This document shows positions 15,491 through 24,020 of a stretch of DNA of 64,000 nt, one piece after another; the stretch's first letter is position 1, and each line of letters starts with the position of its first letter. Made by a program: the position numbers and the translations under genes. The DNA is taken from the NCBI RefSeq assembly GCF_000633595.2, contig NZ_JIBU02000027.1, positions 124,001 through 188,000 of the forward strand. Reading direction: 5' to 3'. A model generated the notes under the pieces. The model had not been told where the DNA came from. It searched no databases and saw nothing but the letters and a program-made list of their open reading frames with translations. This DNA is from Clostridium drakei. Lineage in GTDB: Bacteria > Bacillota > Clostridia > Clostridiales > Clostridiaceae.

Positions 15491-16396
15491 TTGAAAAATT
15501 GGTATTATGCATTAGCTGTTTTTTTAGGTGGATGCTGTTATGGAGTATTATCAACATTTGTTAAACTTGCTTATTCAGCAGGCTTTTCATCACCAGAAGT
15601 AACAGGAGGTGAATATTTTTTTGGAACAGTGCTCATTTGTACTGTAGTTATATTCACAAAAAAGGAAAAGTTAACTTTTAATCAAATTTTTAAATTAATA
15701 TTATCTGGAATTCCATTTGGTTTAACAGGTTTATTTTATTATCAATCACTGAAGACTCTTAATGCCTCATTAGCAATAATCTTTTTATTTCAATTTGTTT
15801 GGATTGGTACACTTTTTGACTGGATATTTAATAAGAAAAGGCCTACAAAAGAAAAGATTATTTCTATACTTGTTCTAATAGTTGGTTCAGTTTTGGCTGC
15901 AAATATTATTACACAACAGAGTGCCGTTATTTCTTTACAAGGAACAATATGGGGACTACTTGCTGCTTTAACGTATACAACTTCTATTTTTCTCAGTAGT
16001 TCAGTTGAGAAAGATACTTCTCCAGTGTTAAAAAGTGCTCTTTTTTCCATTGGTGCTTTAATAGTTGTATTTGCATTGTTTCCGCCAACATTTTTATTGA
16101 ATTTATCTACCTTAAAGAGATTGACTCCATATGGATTAATTCTTGGTGTATTTGGAGTAGTTCTTCCGCCACTTTTATTTTCAATTGGAATGCCACATAT
16201 TGGACCAGGACTTGGGACTATACTATCTGCTTCGGAGCTTCCAGTAGCCGTTACTATGTCCTTAATATTTTTATCTGAACATGTTAACTGGGTTCAATGG
16301 ATGGGAGTGTCACTTATATTAGTAGGAATTATAGGTAGTAATATAAAGCTAAAAAAAGGTAAGATAGATTATGTTAATCTTAAAAAAATTGCTTAA
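15491..16396 (+). CDS. EamA-family (DMT) transporter
   Basis: This ~301-residue protein has about ten hydrophobic segments in two EamA repeats and ends with a basic tail. GLFYYQSLKTLNASLAIIFL and the second-repeat counterpart LGTILSASELPVAVTMSLIF are typical. I prefer the TTG at 15491 because GAAAGGGG lies upstream at normal distance. The family exports amino acids, nucleobases or other small metabolites; substrate unknown. Expression may be controlled by the leader hairpin just before it. Confidence 0.85.
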   Translation: MKNWYYALAVFLGGCCYGVLSTFVKLAYSAGFSSPEVTGGEYFFGTVLICTVVIFTKKEKLTFNQIFKLILSGIPFGLTGLFYYQSLKTLNASLAIIFLFQFVWIGTLFDWIFNKKRPTKEKIISILVLIVGSVLAANIITQQSAVISLQGTIWGLLAALTYTTSIFLSSSVEKDTSPVLKSALFSIGALIVVFALFPPTFLLNLSTLKRLTPYGLILGVFGVVLPPLLFSIGMPHIGPGLGTILSASELPVAVTMSLIFLSEHVNWVQWMGVSLILVGIIGSNIKLKKGKIDYVNLKKIA

Positions 16397-16475
16397 TGCA
16401 ATGAATACATTCTACTGAGAAAGTGTTAAAAATTAATGTGTATTCATTAATAGGTAAATGATTGAATGCTAAATG

Positions 16476-16508
16476 ACCGTACACTTCTATATAATTTGAG
16501 TGTACGGT
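16476..16508. terminator. Hairpin between convergent genes
   Basis: ACCGTACACT and AGTGTACGGT form a perfect 10-base-pair stem between the DMT gene and the MORN gene. T-tracts are weak on both sides. Confidence 0.5.
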
Positions 16509-16571
16509 TAAAAGTAAAGAATAGATTACATATTATTATATTTGAAAAAACTAAATGGTAATTGATAAAAA

Positions 16572-17111
16572 TTAAAAAAACCTATTGTTTTCAAAATTCC
16601 CTATAGAAACTTCAGAATTTGAGTGAAGATATATACCATTACAATCCCTTATATCATTCTTCCAGTCACCTATATACTTATCGCCATCTGACCAGGTATG
16701 AGTACCTTTGCCATGACGCATATCATTTTTCCATTGACCTATATAAATTTCACCATCTGACCATGTGAATATACCAAAGCCGCTTTTTTCACCCATTTCC
16801 CATTGACCTTCATATTTGTCACCATCTGGCCAAGTATAAATACCATAACCATGCTGCATATCATTTTTCCATTGACCTATGTATTTTTCACCACAAGCCC
16901 AGGTAAAAGTACCTTGACCGTTCATTTCATCATTTTCCCAGTCGCCTGTATACTTACTACCATCATTATAGAAATATATGCCTTTACCATGCATTTTACC
17001 ATCTTTACGTTCACCTGCATAATGCCCACCATGGACATGTACATTACTATTTTGTTTGATATTTAGCTTTATGCTATTTAGAGCTAATTCAGATATTTGA
17101 ACCTTTTTCAT
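16572..17111 (-). CDS. MORN-repeat protein
   Basis: This 179-residue protein is built from about six 23-residue MORN repeats of the form YxGxWxNDxxHGxGxxxWxDGxx, starting near residue 28 after a short N-terminal segment. The repeats are nearly identical, for example KYIGQWKNDMQHGYGIYTWP. MORN sheets often act as lipid-contact or protein-docking surfaces; in bacteria the role is rarely known. It has no signal peptide and is transcribed alone from a start behind AAGGAG. The last repeat is degenerate. Confidence 0.88.
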   Translation of the reverse strand: MKKVQISELALNSIKLNIKQNSNVHVHGGHYAGERKDGKMHGKGIYFYNDGSKYTGDWENDEMNGQGTFTWACGEKYIGQWKNDMQHGYGIYTWPDGDKYEGQWEMGEKSGFGIFTWSDGEIYIGQWKNDMRHGKGTHTWSDGDKYIGDWKNDIRDCNGIYLHSNSEVSIGNFENNRFF

Positions 17112-17267
17112 TTGTAATTCTCCTTGTATATAATATATAATTATTTTTTCTTAAGATAAGTTTTAATAGGAAGAAAATGAAAATCATTATCGATTAAAGA
17201 TCTAAGTTGATTATATCATATAAAAGCCTATAGTGTATATTATTTATTAAATTTTTTAAATATTTTA

Positions 17268-17312
17268 TAGTAACTAAAAAATATTGACAATATTCTTTAG
17301 TTGCTATAAAAT
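17268..17312 (+). promoter_or_regulatory. MarR operator overlapping the marR promoter
   Basis: TAGTAACTAAAAAATATT, a GAC spacer and AATATTCTTTAGTTGCTA form 18-base arms matching at 16 positions. The -35 box TTGACA (17284-17289) sits in the centre, and TAAAAT (17307-17312) lies 17 bases further. A repressor bound here would block its own promoter. Half-copies recur at 17798 and 17949. Confidence 0.8.
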
Positions 17313-17329
17313 ATATTTGGTGATGAATA

Positions 17330-17770
17330 ATGAAACAAAATGAAATTCTAGAAAAAATAATTTGTTTTTCTAATAAAGTTAATCAAAATAATAAAAAACC
17401 TAATAATTATGGAACTAATCACATGCTTTATCCAGCTGAAATTCATATGATAGAAGCTATAGGCAACCATAAAAATGCTAATGCTAGTGAACTTTCTATT
17501 ATTATGGGAATTACAAATGGAGCTGTTAATCAGGTAGCGAATAAACTTATTAAAAAAGGACTAGTTGAACAATATCGAATGAAAGATAATAAAAAGGATG
17601 TATTTTATCAATTGACACCTCAAGGAGAAATTGCTAATGTTGAGCATAGTAATTATCATAAAGAACAATATAGTCATATGGAAGAATATATAGATGAACT
17701 TGTTCCAGAGGAAATTAATATCATAAATAAGTTTTTTGATGAATTAATTAAATCTTGGCCTTCTAAATAA
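17330..17770 (+). CDS. MarR-family transcriptional regulator
   Basis: This 146-residue protein has the MarR winged helix: ASELSIIMGITNGAVNQVAN as recognition region and GLVEQYRMKDNKKDVFYQLT as the wing. It begins just after a large palindrome that contains the promoter, so autoregulation is very likely. The same half-site stands before the downstream ATC-hydrolase-like gene, implying control of that gene and the following SDR gene. Confidence 0.88.
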   Translation: MKQNEILEKIICFSNKVNQNNKKPNNYGTNHMLYPAEIHMIEAIGNHKNANASELSIIMGITNGAVNQVANKLIKKGLVEQYRMKDNKKDVFYQLTPQGEIANVEHSNYHKEQYSHMEEYIDELVPEEINIINKFFDELIKSWPSK

Positions 17771-17797
17771 AGAAGGCTTTATACAGGCATAATGTTT

Positions 17798-17815
17798 TAG
17801 TAACTAAAAAATATT
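17798..17815 (+). promoter_or_regulatory. MarR operator half-site, second copy
   Basis: TAGTAACTAAAAAATATT is identical to the left arm of the operator at 17268. It stands before the truncated reading frame at 17838. TTGCTATA follows directly, resembling a contracted right arm. Confidence 0.7.
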
Positions 17816-17837
17816 TTGCTATAAGGAGATGTTAAAA

Positions 17838-17893
17838 TTGAAAAAGAATTTGATCTAAAAAGGTTACTAAATAATGTTGTGATTTTTAAATAG
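17838..17893 (+). pseudogene. Truncated tandem duplicate of the start of the ATC-hydrolase-like gene
   Basis: GATGTTAAAATTGAAAAAGAATTTGATCTA here closely follows the start of the intact gene at 17985, but one A is missing from the A-run and a stop follows after ~16 codons (EFDLKRLLNNVVIFK). The surrounding bases 17750-17850 and 17900-18000 also match, including the MarR 3' end (CTTGGCC / TTTGGCC) and the operator. This is the scar of a tandem duplication of the marR-enzyme joint followed by internal deletion. Confidence 0.65.
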
Positions 17894-17948
17894 ATTAATT
17901 AATTTTTGGCCTCATAATTAAATGGGGCTATATATAAATATAATGTTT

Positions 17949-17966
17949 TAGCAACTAAAAAATATT
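17949..17966 (+). promoter_or_regulatory. MarR operator half-site, third copy
   Basis: TAGCAACTAAAAAATATT, one base different from the second copy and equal to the right arm of the main operator at that position. It sits just upstream of the start of the ATC-hydrolase-like gene. Confidence 0.7.
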
Positions 17967-17984
17967 TTTATGGGGGTATTAAAA

Positions 17985-18608
17985 TTGAAAAAAGAATTTA
18001 ATTTAACAAAAATTACTACACCAATGTTATTGACACTTTTAAAGGACGAAATTATTTCGCCAGAATGTTTTTTGGAAGAGTGTAAATCATCTCTTCAAAG
18101 TTTTCAGAGTACTATTGATAAAAAATTTCCGCCTGATTTGATAAATTTTATTTCAATGCCATTATGGGTATACATAAATTTAAAAAATAAATTAGGCAAT
18201 GAAAAAGCATTTGAAATAATGAGAATAGTATTGCTTACAGGAGGAGTAGCAATGCAAAGTATTCTGTTTGATTCCATTAATAAACCAAGAACTTTTGAAA
18301 ATTTTATTGAACAGGAATTGCAAATTAATAAAACAGGAACAACTAAGTGGAATAATCTAGAAATAATTTCTAAAGATAAAAATAAATTTGAGATAAAAAT
18401 AACTAAATGCCTTTATCATGAATTAACAACTTCTCTAGGAATTCCTGAAGCAACAAAATTAATTTGCCAAGTGGATAATGCAGTATTCAATTCTTACTTA
18501 CCTGAAGAGGTTATATTTCATCGCAATGGTCTAAATCAACGTATTGCAGATGGATGTAATGAATGTCATTTTGTTTGGGAATGTAAAAAATGTAAGGAGA
18601 GAAATTAA
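17985..18608 (+). CDS. ATC-hydrolase-like protein (PF14196-type), tentative
   Basis: This ~207-residue protein probably starts with TTG at 17985, eight bases after GGGGG. The C-terminal part contains NQRIADGCNECHFVWECKKC, a Cys-rich pattern seen in proteins annotated as L-2-amino-thiazoline-4-carboxylic acid hydrolase; the helical N-terminal half also fits. True enzymatic activity is unproven for most members. It is followed after two bases by an SDR gene and preceded by MarR half-sites, so both enzymes look like one inducible unit. The family call rests on general resemblance. Confidence 0.5.
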   Translation: MKKEFNLTKITTPMLLTLLKDEIISPECFLEECKSSLQSFQSTIDKKFPPDLINFISMPLWVYINLKNKLGNEKAFEIMRIVLLTGGVAMQSILFDSINKPRTFENFIEQELQINKTGTTKWNNLEIISKDKNKFEIKITKCLYHELTTSLGIPEATKLICQVDNAVFNSYLPEEVIFHRNGLNQRIADGCNECHFVWECKKCKERN

Positions 18609-18610
18609 AT

Positions 18611-19438
18611 ATGATGTCAAAAGTAATTCTTATTACAGGTTGTTCTTCAGGAATAGGTAGAGAAATGGCTGAGAGATTATCTAAAAATGGTTACACAGTA
18701 GTTGCTACGGCAAGAAATTTAGATGACATGGAAAATTTAAATGTGAATTTAAATGTGAATTTAAAACTTTCTTTAGATATTACTAACAATGAATCTATAT
18801 CAGATGCAGTTAATAAAGTAATGCAACATTTTGGAAAGATAGATGTTTTGATTAACAATGCTGGTTATGCTTTCAGAAGTACTGTAGAAGAAATATCAGA
18901 TAACAATATTGAACAAATGTTTAATGTTAATGTTTATGGTATTATACGAATGATTCGAGCAGTTGTTCCCTATATGAGAAAGAAAAGGTCAGGTAGGATA
19001 ATAAATATTAGTTCAATTGCGGGTAAAATGGTTCTTCCAGTCAGTGGTGCTTATTGTGCTTCAAAATTTGCCACAGAAGCATTAAGTGATGCACTTCGCT
19101 TGGAGCTATCAGCTTTCGGCATTTCTGTTGTAGTTGTAGAGCCTGGAAATATTCGAACAAACTTTATGAAAACAGTTCAAAATAATTCAGATACAATCAT
19201 ATCAGACTCTAGTTCTCCGTATAATGAACTATATAAAAATTATAAAACTTTTAACGATAATGCACGTACTAATGAACCAGGGCCAGAAGTTGTTTCTTTA
19301 GTTGTACAAAAGGCTATAGAAGCATCAAGACCCAAAAAAAGATATATGGCTGGCGTCCCAGCTTTTAACCGCATGATGACTCATTTTGGAGATGGAGTGA
19401 AAGATTATGTTGTTAAATCTCTTTTTAAGATAAAATAA
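18611..19438 (+). CDS. Short-chain dehydrogenase/reductase
   Basis: This 275-residue classical SDR has TGCSSGIG (9-16) for cofactor binding, NNAG (82-85), and the catalytic Ser135, Tyr148 and Lys152 (YCASK). The sequence after beta-strand 2 (ARNLDDM) suggests NADP preference through Arg35, though this is inference. An in-frame repeat of the 12-base unit AATTTAAATGTG (18734-18766) gives NLNVNLNVNL just before the beta3 strand. It is the last gene of the MarR-linked operon. Confidence 0.9.
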   Translation: MMSKVILITGCSSGIGREMAERLSKNGYTVVATARNLDDMENLNVNLNVNLKLSLDITNNESISDAVNKVMQHFGKIDVLINNAGYAFRSTVEEISDNNIEQMFNVNVYGIIRMIRAVVPYMRKKRSGRIINISSIAGKMVLPVSGAYCASKFATEALSDALRLELSAFGISVVVVEPGNIRTNFMKTVQNNSDTIISDSSSPYNELYKNYKTFNDNARTNEPGPEVVSLVVQKAIEASRPKKRYMAGVPAFNRMMTHFGDGVKDYVVKSLFKIK

Positions 19439-19514
19439 ATCGTTGTACAAGTATGCACTAGATATTTAAGAAAGGAACTTATGATAATGATTACAAATAT
19501 AATTAAGACTAAAT

Positions 19515-19883
19515 ATGGATTATAAGGGAAAGTACAGTTTAAATTATTTGGATGAAAAAAGTTCTTTAGCTGTAGTTGACAACGGTGGGGGGGATACAAT
19601 GCATATACTATTTTCTAAGGATGGATGTATTATTAAATTTGCTTGATGATGAAGCCATTGAACAAGATGATGTTACATTTTGTATTTGGCAGAGGATTAT
19701 GTAGATTGGTCAAAAGATTATTGGGGACGAGAAGAAGAATTATCCATTGAAGATGTAGAAAAGATATTTGATCATCATCCAATTACAGAAGAAATGATAA
19801 AAAAATTAAATCCAGATAGAAATATCAAAGCAGCAATGGAGGAACTTAAGAAAATTAATTATCCCGTAGAGTATAGGTTTTAA
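19515..19883 (+). pseudogene. Broken SMI1/KNR4-like (SUKH-type) gene
   Basis: From ATG 19515 the frame gives MDYKGKYSLNYLDEKSSLAV, VDNGGGDTMHILFSKDGCII, then stops at TGA near 19646. A second frame continues LLDDEAIEQDDVTFCIWQRIM, and a third (from 19680) gives AEDYVDWSKDYWGREEELSI to the C-terminus at 19883. Read together they resemble one SMI1/KNR4-like protein with at least one internal deletion and one frameshift. Such proteins are often immunity factors, but no toxin gene is seen here. The family assignment is tentative. Confidence 0.5.
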
Positions 19884-20035
19884 TTAAGTTTGAGAAAATT
19901 ATACATGTATGAAATTTTGGTACATGAATGAAATTTTACGGAATGAGAATAAGGATATAACTTCAACAGATTTTAAAAGTGAAATTTGAATACCCATTAT
20001 AAAAAAGTAATAAAAAATCCATATGCATTTTTAAG

Positions 20036-20075
20036 AAGGTTACATTAATTCTTATCCTAGGATTAATGTAACCTT
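20036..20075. terminator. Strong terminator-like hairpin
   Basis: AAGGTTACATTAAT and ATTAATGTAACCTT form a perfect 14-base-pair stem with a 12-base loop, followed by ATTTTAT. Confidence 0.75.
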
Positions 20076-20126
20076 ATTTTATAAATTTAAAGTGATTATT
20101 TTAGTATCGATTTAAATAAAAGCTGA

Positions 20127-20155
20127 TTGACAATAGTAATTAATAATATTAATAT
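20127..20155 (+). promoter_or_regulatory. Promoter ahead of a membrane-protein fragment and the Vat-like gene
   Basis: TTGACA and TAATAT with 17-base spacing. An AGGAGG (20177-20182) follows, in front of a frame that is closed after seven codons. Confidence 0.6.
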
Positions 20156-20192
20156 GACTATGAAAAGAATAGATTAGGAGGAAAAAACCCAC

Positions 20193-20303
20193 AATGATGC
20201 TTTTGCTGTTTCAATGATTTCTGGCGCTCTGTTCTTTTTAGGAATGCTTCTAACTGCAAAGTCATTTAATAAAGAAAATAAATTGATTGCTGATGGGGAA
20301 TAG
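20193..20303 (+). pseudogene. Membrane-transporter C-terminal fragment
   Basis: The frame NDAFAVSMISGALFFLGMLL continues TAKSFNKENKLIADGE to a stop. It has one membrane helix and a polar tail like the C-terminus of a DHA2-type MFS protein. An AGGAGG lies just upstream but the ATG it serves reads only MMLLLLFQ, so the fragment is out of frame. It probably remains from a deleted transporter gene. Confidence 0.35.
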
Positions 20304-20340
20304 ATGAATACGAGATATTCATGAAAGGGTGATAAATACT

Positions 20341-20976
20341 ATGATTGGACCAGATAAGAAAAAACTTTATCCAAATGAAAATATAAAAACAGTTTGCTAT
20401 ATAAGTAATTTACCTAAAAGACCTAATGTTGAGATAGGAGAATATACATATTATAGTGATAACAACAAATCTCCTGAGAAATTTTATGATAACATAGAAC
20501 ACCACTATGAATTTCTAGGGGATAAGCTCATAATAGGTAAGTTTTGTGCAATAGCTGAAGGTGTTAAGTTCATCATGAATGGTGCAAACCACAGAATGGA
20601 TGGGGCTACAACCTATCCATTTAATATCTTTGGAGGTGGCTGGGAAAAGGTCACTCCAACAGTAGAGCAATTACCTTTTAAGGGAGATACAGTAATCGGT
20701 AACGATGTGTGGATTGGACAAAATGTAACTATTATGCCTGGGGTTAAAGTTGGTGATGGTGCAATTATTGCTGCTAACTCCACTGTAGTAAAAAATATTG
20801 AACCTTATACAATTTACGGTGGCAATCCAGCCCAATTTATTAAAAAACGTTTTAGTGAGGAAAAGATAGAATTTCTTCTAAAGCTTCAATGGTGGAGCTG
20901 GGACGAAGAGAAGATATTTGATAACCTTGAAAAACTAACATCGGAAACTGGGCTGGATTTGTTGAGGCAGCTTTAA
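20341..20976 (+). CDS. Vat-family (streptogramin/xenobiotic) O-acetyltransferase
   Basis: This ~211-residue left-handed beta-helix enzyme matches the Vat type closely: IGPDKKKLYPNE start, IGEYTYYSD, IIGKFCAIAEGVKFIMNGAN with catalytic His (ANHRMDG), YPFNIFGGGWEK, then hexapeptide repeats (IGNDVWIGQNVTIMPGVKVG) and QWWSWDEEKI. Vat enzymes acetylate type A streptogramins with acetyl-CoA. I start at ATG 20341 rather than GTG 20329 because Vat proteins begin there. Homology predicts, but does not prove, resistance. A second, longer hexapeptide acetyltransferase lies at 40199. Confidence 0.87.
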   Translation: MIGPDKKKLYPNENIKTVCYISNLPKRPNVEIGEYTYYSDNNKSPEKFYDNIEHHYEFLGDKLIIGKFCAIAEGVKFIMNGANHRMDGATTYPFNIFGGGWEKVTPTVEQLPFKGDTVIGNDVWIGQNVTIMPGVKVGDGAIIAANSTVVKNIEPYTIYGGNPAQFIKKRFSEEKIEFLLKLQWWSWDEEKIFDNLEKLTSETGLDLLRQL

Positions 20977-21044
20977 GGGCTGCTTCAACAAAGAAATTGT
21001 TAACAATCCTTAGGAGAAGTTAAAGAACTATCGAAGACGTATTG

Positions 21045-21776
21045 CTATTTAGTGCAAAAATTCTCTAAGTTTTTAGCTGAACTGTAACATATCTCTCCAT
21101 TTATCATATGAATTATACGATTTTTCTTATCTATTTCTGAAATATTATCTTTATTAACTAGATAGGCTCTATGAAATCTTACAAAACGCTCATCTAAAGT
21201 TTCTTCTATATTTTTCATTTTACCGTAAAATTCAACTTGTCTATTAACTGCGTGTAATAATATTTTATGAATTGTATCAGAGGTTTCGAAGAAAAGAATA
21301 TCCTTATACTTTATATTTATAACTTTATCTTCTTTCCTTATTGTGAAAATTTCACAATCATCTTCATCACTCTTTAAATATCTCTTTTTAGTTTCTAAAA
21401 TGCATTGTTTTATTCTTTCAGCCATATTTGAATAATCATCTTTAATTATATAATCCATAGCCTCAACCTTGTAGGTAAAAGTCAAATAACTCATTTCACC
21501 ATGAGTAGTTACAAATACTATGAACCCCTTTTCGTCAAATTCTCGAATTTTACTGGCTAAGGTTATACCGTTAATATTAGAATTTAAGCCTACATCTAAA
21601 AAGTACAAAGAGGTATCTTTATTATTTTCTTTTGCTTTGTTTAATACCTCCATAGGATTTGGAGATGCTATTTCAATTGTCATATCTAATTCTTCTTCTA
21701 ATATAATATCTTTAACTATCCCTCTTATCCTATTTCGCTGCTCTTCAATATCTTCACAAATATATATTTTTATCAT
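21045..21776 (-). CDS. LytTR-family response regulator (AgrA-like)
   Basis: This 243-residue protein has an N-terminal receiver domain with phosphoacceptor Asp61 (LYFLDVGL) and acidic pocket Glu8-Asp9. The C-terminal LytTR DNA-binding domain shows ILFFETSDTIHKILLHAVNR and FVRFHRAYLVN. The architecture is that of AgrA/ComE. Its start overlaps the stop of the sensor-kinase gene in ATGA, so the pair is co-translated. LytTR proteins bind pairs of short direct repeats, usually at peptide-pheromone or bacteriocin genes. No agrB or agrD is adjacent. Confidence 0.9.
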   Translation of the reverse strand: MIKIYICEDIEEQRNRIRGIVKDIILEEELDMTIEIASPNPMEVLNKAKENNKDTSLYFLDVGLNSNINGITLASKIREFDEKGFIVFVTTHGEMSYLTFTYKVEAMDYIIKDDYSNMAERIKQCILETKKRYLKSDEDDCEIFTIRKEDKVINIKYKDILFFETSDTIHKILLHAVNRQVEFYGKMKNIEETLDERFVRFHRAYLVNKDNISEIDKKNRIIHMINGEICYSSAKNLENFCTK

Positions 21777-23125
21777 AAACTTATTCTCCTATTTATAATT
21801 TCAATGTTTTGGATAAATAAATTATCTTCTATACTGGTATCAAGAATAGTATTGTAGTAATTGCTAAGTATGCTTTTTAAATTAGCAAGTCCTATTCCTC
21901 GCCCAGTTCCTTTAGTTGAAAATCCTCTTATATATATTTCGTGTATTTTAGGCGTTTGTCCTTCAAATGAATTAATCACTATAAAGCTAATGGATCTTTG
22001 CTTTTTAATAATTCCTAGTTTTAAAATTGGATTAGTGCATAAAACCGCTGCTTCAATAGCATTATCTAGTAAAATGCCTAAAATCCTGCACAAATCAACA
22101 GTGTCTATCTCTATATCTTCAATAGGGTCCGTAATATCTATAAATATATCTACTCCTTCTGATTTTGCTTTTAAAATCTTTGAAGAAATAAGTCCTTTTA
22201 TCTCTGGGGTTTTTATATTTGAAAGCAAGTTTAGTCTTAAAGAGTGCTTGTTTAAATTATCATTAAGCGGTAATATTTTATTAAGAAAAAAACTTTTTAA
22301 TCCACTAAAATTATCTGTATCTAAATATCCTCTTATACAAGATAGTATATTTACAAAGTCATGTTTGAAATTTCTAATATCTTCATTTAAGACTTCTATA
22401 TTATTTGTGTATTCTGTAAGTTTTTCCAGCTCTAATTGTCTAAATAATATTTCCTCATGTCTTTTGCTTAAATATATGAATGCTAAAGTTATTCCAAAGA
22501 AGATAACAATAGTCACTTCATTTAAAATCAATAATGCATTAAAGATAATTTTGTTAAAAGCTATAATTGAAATAGCATATGCTGTAAATCTATCAATGAT
22601 TAAACCAAAAGAAAATAAAGAGATTATGCTGTAATACAAAAAACTATTTTTAAATATATCTTTAATATTATAATTATTGAGTTTACTATATTTTTTTATT
22701 AAGAATATCATAACTATTGTGTATATATAACTTACAAGGGTTGATATGGGCATAAAATAGATATCATAAATTAGCTTATCATAATTGAAAGCACTGATAA
22801 AAATTATTCTAACTAAATTTACTGCAAAGCTGTTAACTATAAATAGTATAAATACTGAAAATAGTGCTTTTTCTAGATAGTTAAATTTTTCTTTATGATA
22901 GGCTAAAGAAAAAGCTGTAATTAAACCTATACTTAAAATAAACCTTGTGTCTAAAATACAGTTAGTATAATTTAATTTATCCTCAAATATTAAAAATAAC
23001 ATCATAAGACTAAGAACACTTATGCCTATGGTTAAACATTTTTTTATTTCAAATTTGAATAATTCCAGGAAGTAAATAAAATATATACTCACAAGGCAAG
23101 TGAATATATTCAATATATAAATCAT
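21773..23125 (-). CDS. GHKL sensor histidine kinase (AgrC-like)
   Basis: This 450-residue protein has about six or seven N-terminal membrane helices (1-~215), a coiled linker, the atypical phosphoacceptor box FKHDFVNILSCIRGYL, and a GHKL ATPase domain with N-box LLDNAIEAA and G-box GTGRGIGLANL. This is the AgrC type of peptide-sensing kinase. It is first in a two-gene unit with the LytTR regulator. The ligand is unknown; the AgrD peptide 20 kb away is a candidate in principle. Confidence 0.9.
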   Translation of the reverse strand: MIYILNIFTCLVSIYFIYFLELFKFEIKKCLTIGISVLSLMMLFLIFEDKLNYTNCILDTRFILSIGLITAFSLAYHKEKFNYLEKALFSVFILFIVNSFAVNLVRIIFISAFNYDKLIYDIYFMPISTLVSYIYTIVMIFLIKKYSKLNNYNIKDIFKNSFLYYSIISLFSFGLIIDRFTAYAISIIAFNKIIFNALLILNEVTIVIFFGITLAFIYLSKRHEEILFRQLELEKLTEYTNNIEVLNEDIRNFKHDFVNILSCIRGYLDTDNFSGLKSFFLNKILPLNDNLNKHSLRLNLLSNIKTPEIKGLISSKILKAKSEGVDIFIDITDPIEDIEIDTVDLCRILGILLDNAIEAAVLCTNPILKLGIIKKQRSISFIVINSFEGQTPKIHEIYIRGFSTKGTGRGIGLANLKSILSNYYNTILDTSIEDNLFIQNIEIINRRISL

Positions 23126-23342
23126 TCCAGCGTCAACTCCATATAAAATAACTTTAAATTATAAAAAAGATTATTGGCAATTTTAGTCAAGAACTAAGAA
23201 GTAATCCATAACTCTTACATTTTCTCTTTTACCTCTTACTTATACTTTAAGATATCATCAAAATATTTTCAAATATAAGTTAAGTGTTTGGTTCTCTATA
23301 TAAATAAATTTAGTTAACTTTAATTTTAGTATTATTAGATAC

Positions 23343-24020
23343 TTATTCTATGGTCTTAATTCTTTTTATCTTTAGATATAGTTTAGTAAAACTTATTGTG
23401 GTAAATGAGCCAATAGCAGATTCTATAATTATATTCACTCCTGATGATATGGATGAATTAAAGAAAGGTTTTAATAGCCTTAATAATACTTGATCATTAA
23501 TTAAAGTCATAGCTATGGAAATTATAACCATGCCCAAAATAGAATTTCTAAAACCCTTACTAAAACTTATACTGTTGTTTATAGAATCTTGTATTCCATT
23601 ATTCTCAAGAGTAAAGATTTGAAGGTAAAATGCTGAATATACACAGAATAATATTCCTGGTATAACTAATGCTAGAGTTCCAAGAATGGTTAAAATACTC
23701 ACTATTGAATATAGAACTAAAGCACTAAAACTTCTTGGCATTAATTCTTTAATAATATTTTTTATATTAACTTCTTCATTTTTATATTTTTTGTCCACTA
23801 TTTTAATTATTATCATCTCTCCAATAAAAAGTACAAACTGACTAAGAACATAAAAAATAAGTTTTTTAATTGTAAAATTATCAAAGGGATCATAAAGTTT
23901 GGATATGACTGTGCCTAATAATACAACAGTCATAGTTACAATTAAAATTTCTTTGTTTTTGAGACTTCTAAGTGACTCTTTTAGAATTTGTAAAATTGAT
24001 ATTTCTTTATTAATCTCCAT
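23343..24020 (-). CDS. Six-helix membrane protein, YciC/glycerophosphodiesterase membrane-domain-like
   Basis: This ~225-residue polytopic protein starts at MEINKEISILQ; TGGAGG lies about nine bases before ATG 24020, so I reject the longer MEDYK start. About six hydrophobic helices include LGTLALVIPGILFCVYSAFY, which resembles the G-x-IPGI motif of YciC-like and DUF975-like membrane proteins. Function unknown. A fragmentary copy of its 5' end lies at 25281-25440. Confidence 0.6.
   Translation of the reverse strand: MEINKEISILQILKESLRSLKNKEILIVTMTVVLLGTVISKLYDPFDNFTIKKLIFYVLSQFVLFIGEMIIIKIVDKKYKNEEVNIKNIIKELMPRSFSALVLYSIVSILTILGTLALVIPGILFCVYSAFYLQIFTLENNGIQDSINNSISFSKGFRNSILGMVIISIAMTLINDQVLLRLLKPFFNSSISSGVNIIIESAIGSFTTISFTKLYLKIKRIKTIE

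Noticed and set aside
16803-17066. Plus-strand frame opposite the MORN gene
   Set aside because: It exists only because the MORN repeat units leave the opposite strand open; composition is repetitive and unlike a protein.
18734-18766. Short direct repeats considered as a CRISPR-like or operator array
   Set aside because: It is an in-frame 12-base duplication inside the SDR coding region, without spacers.
21861-22634. 257-codon plus-strand frame opposite the sensor kinase
   Set aside because: It lies wholly inside the GHKL kinase gene, which has all its motifs, and has no ribosome site.
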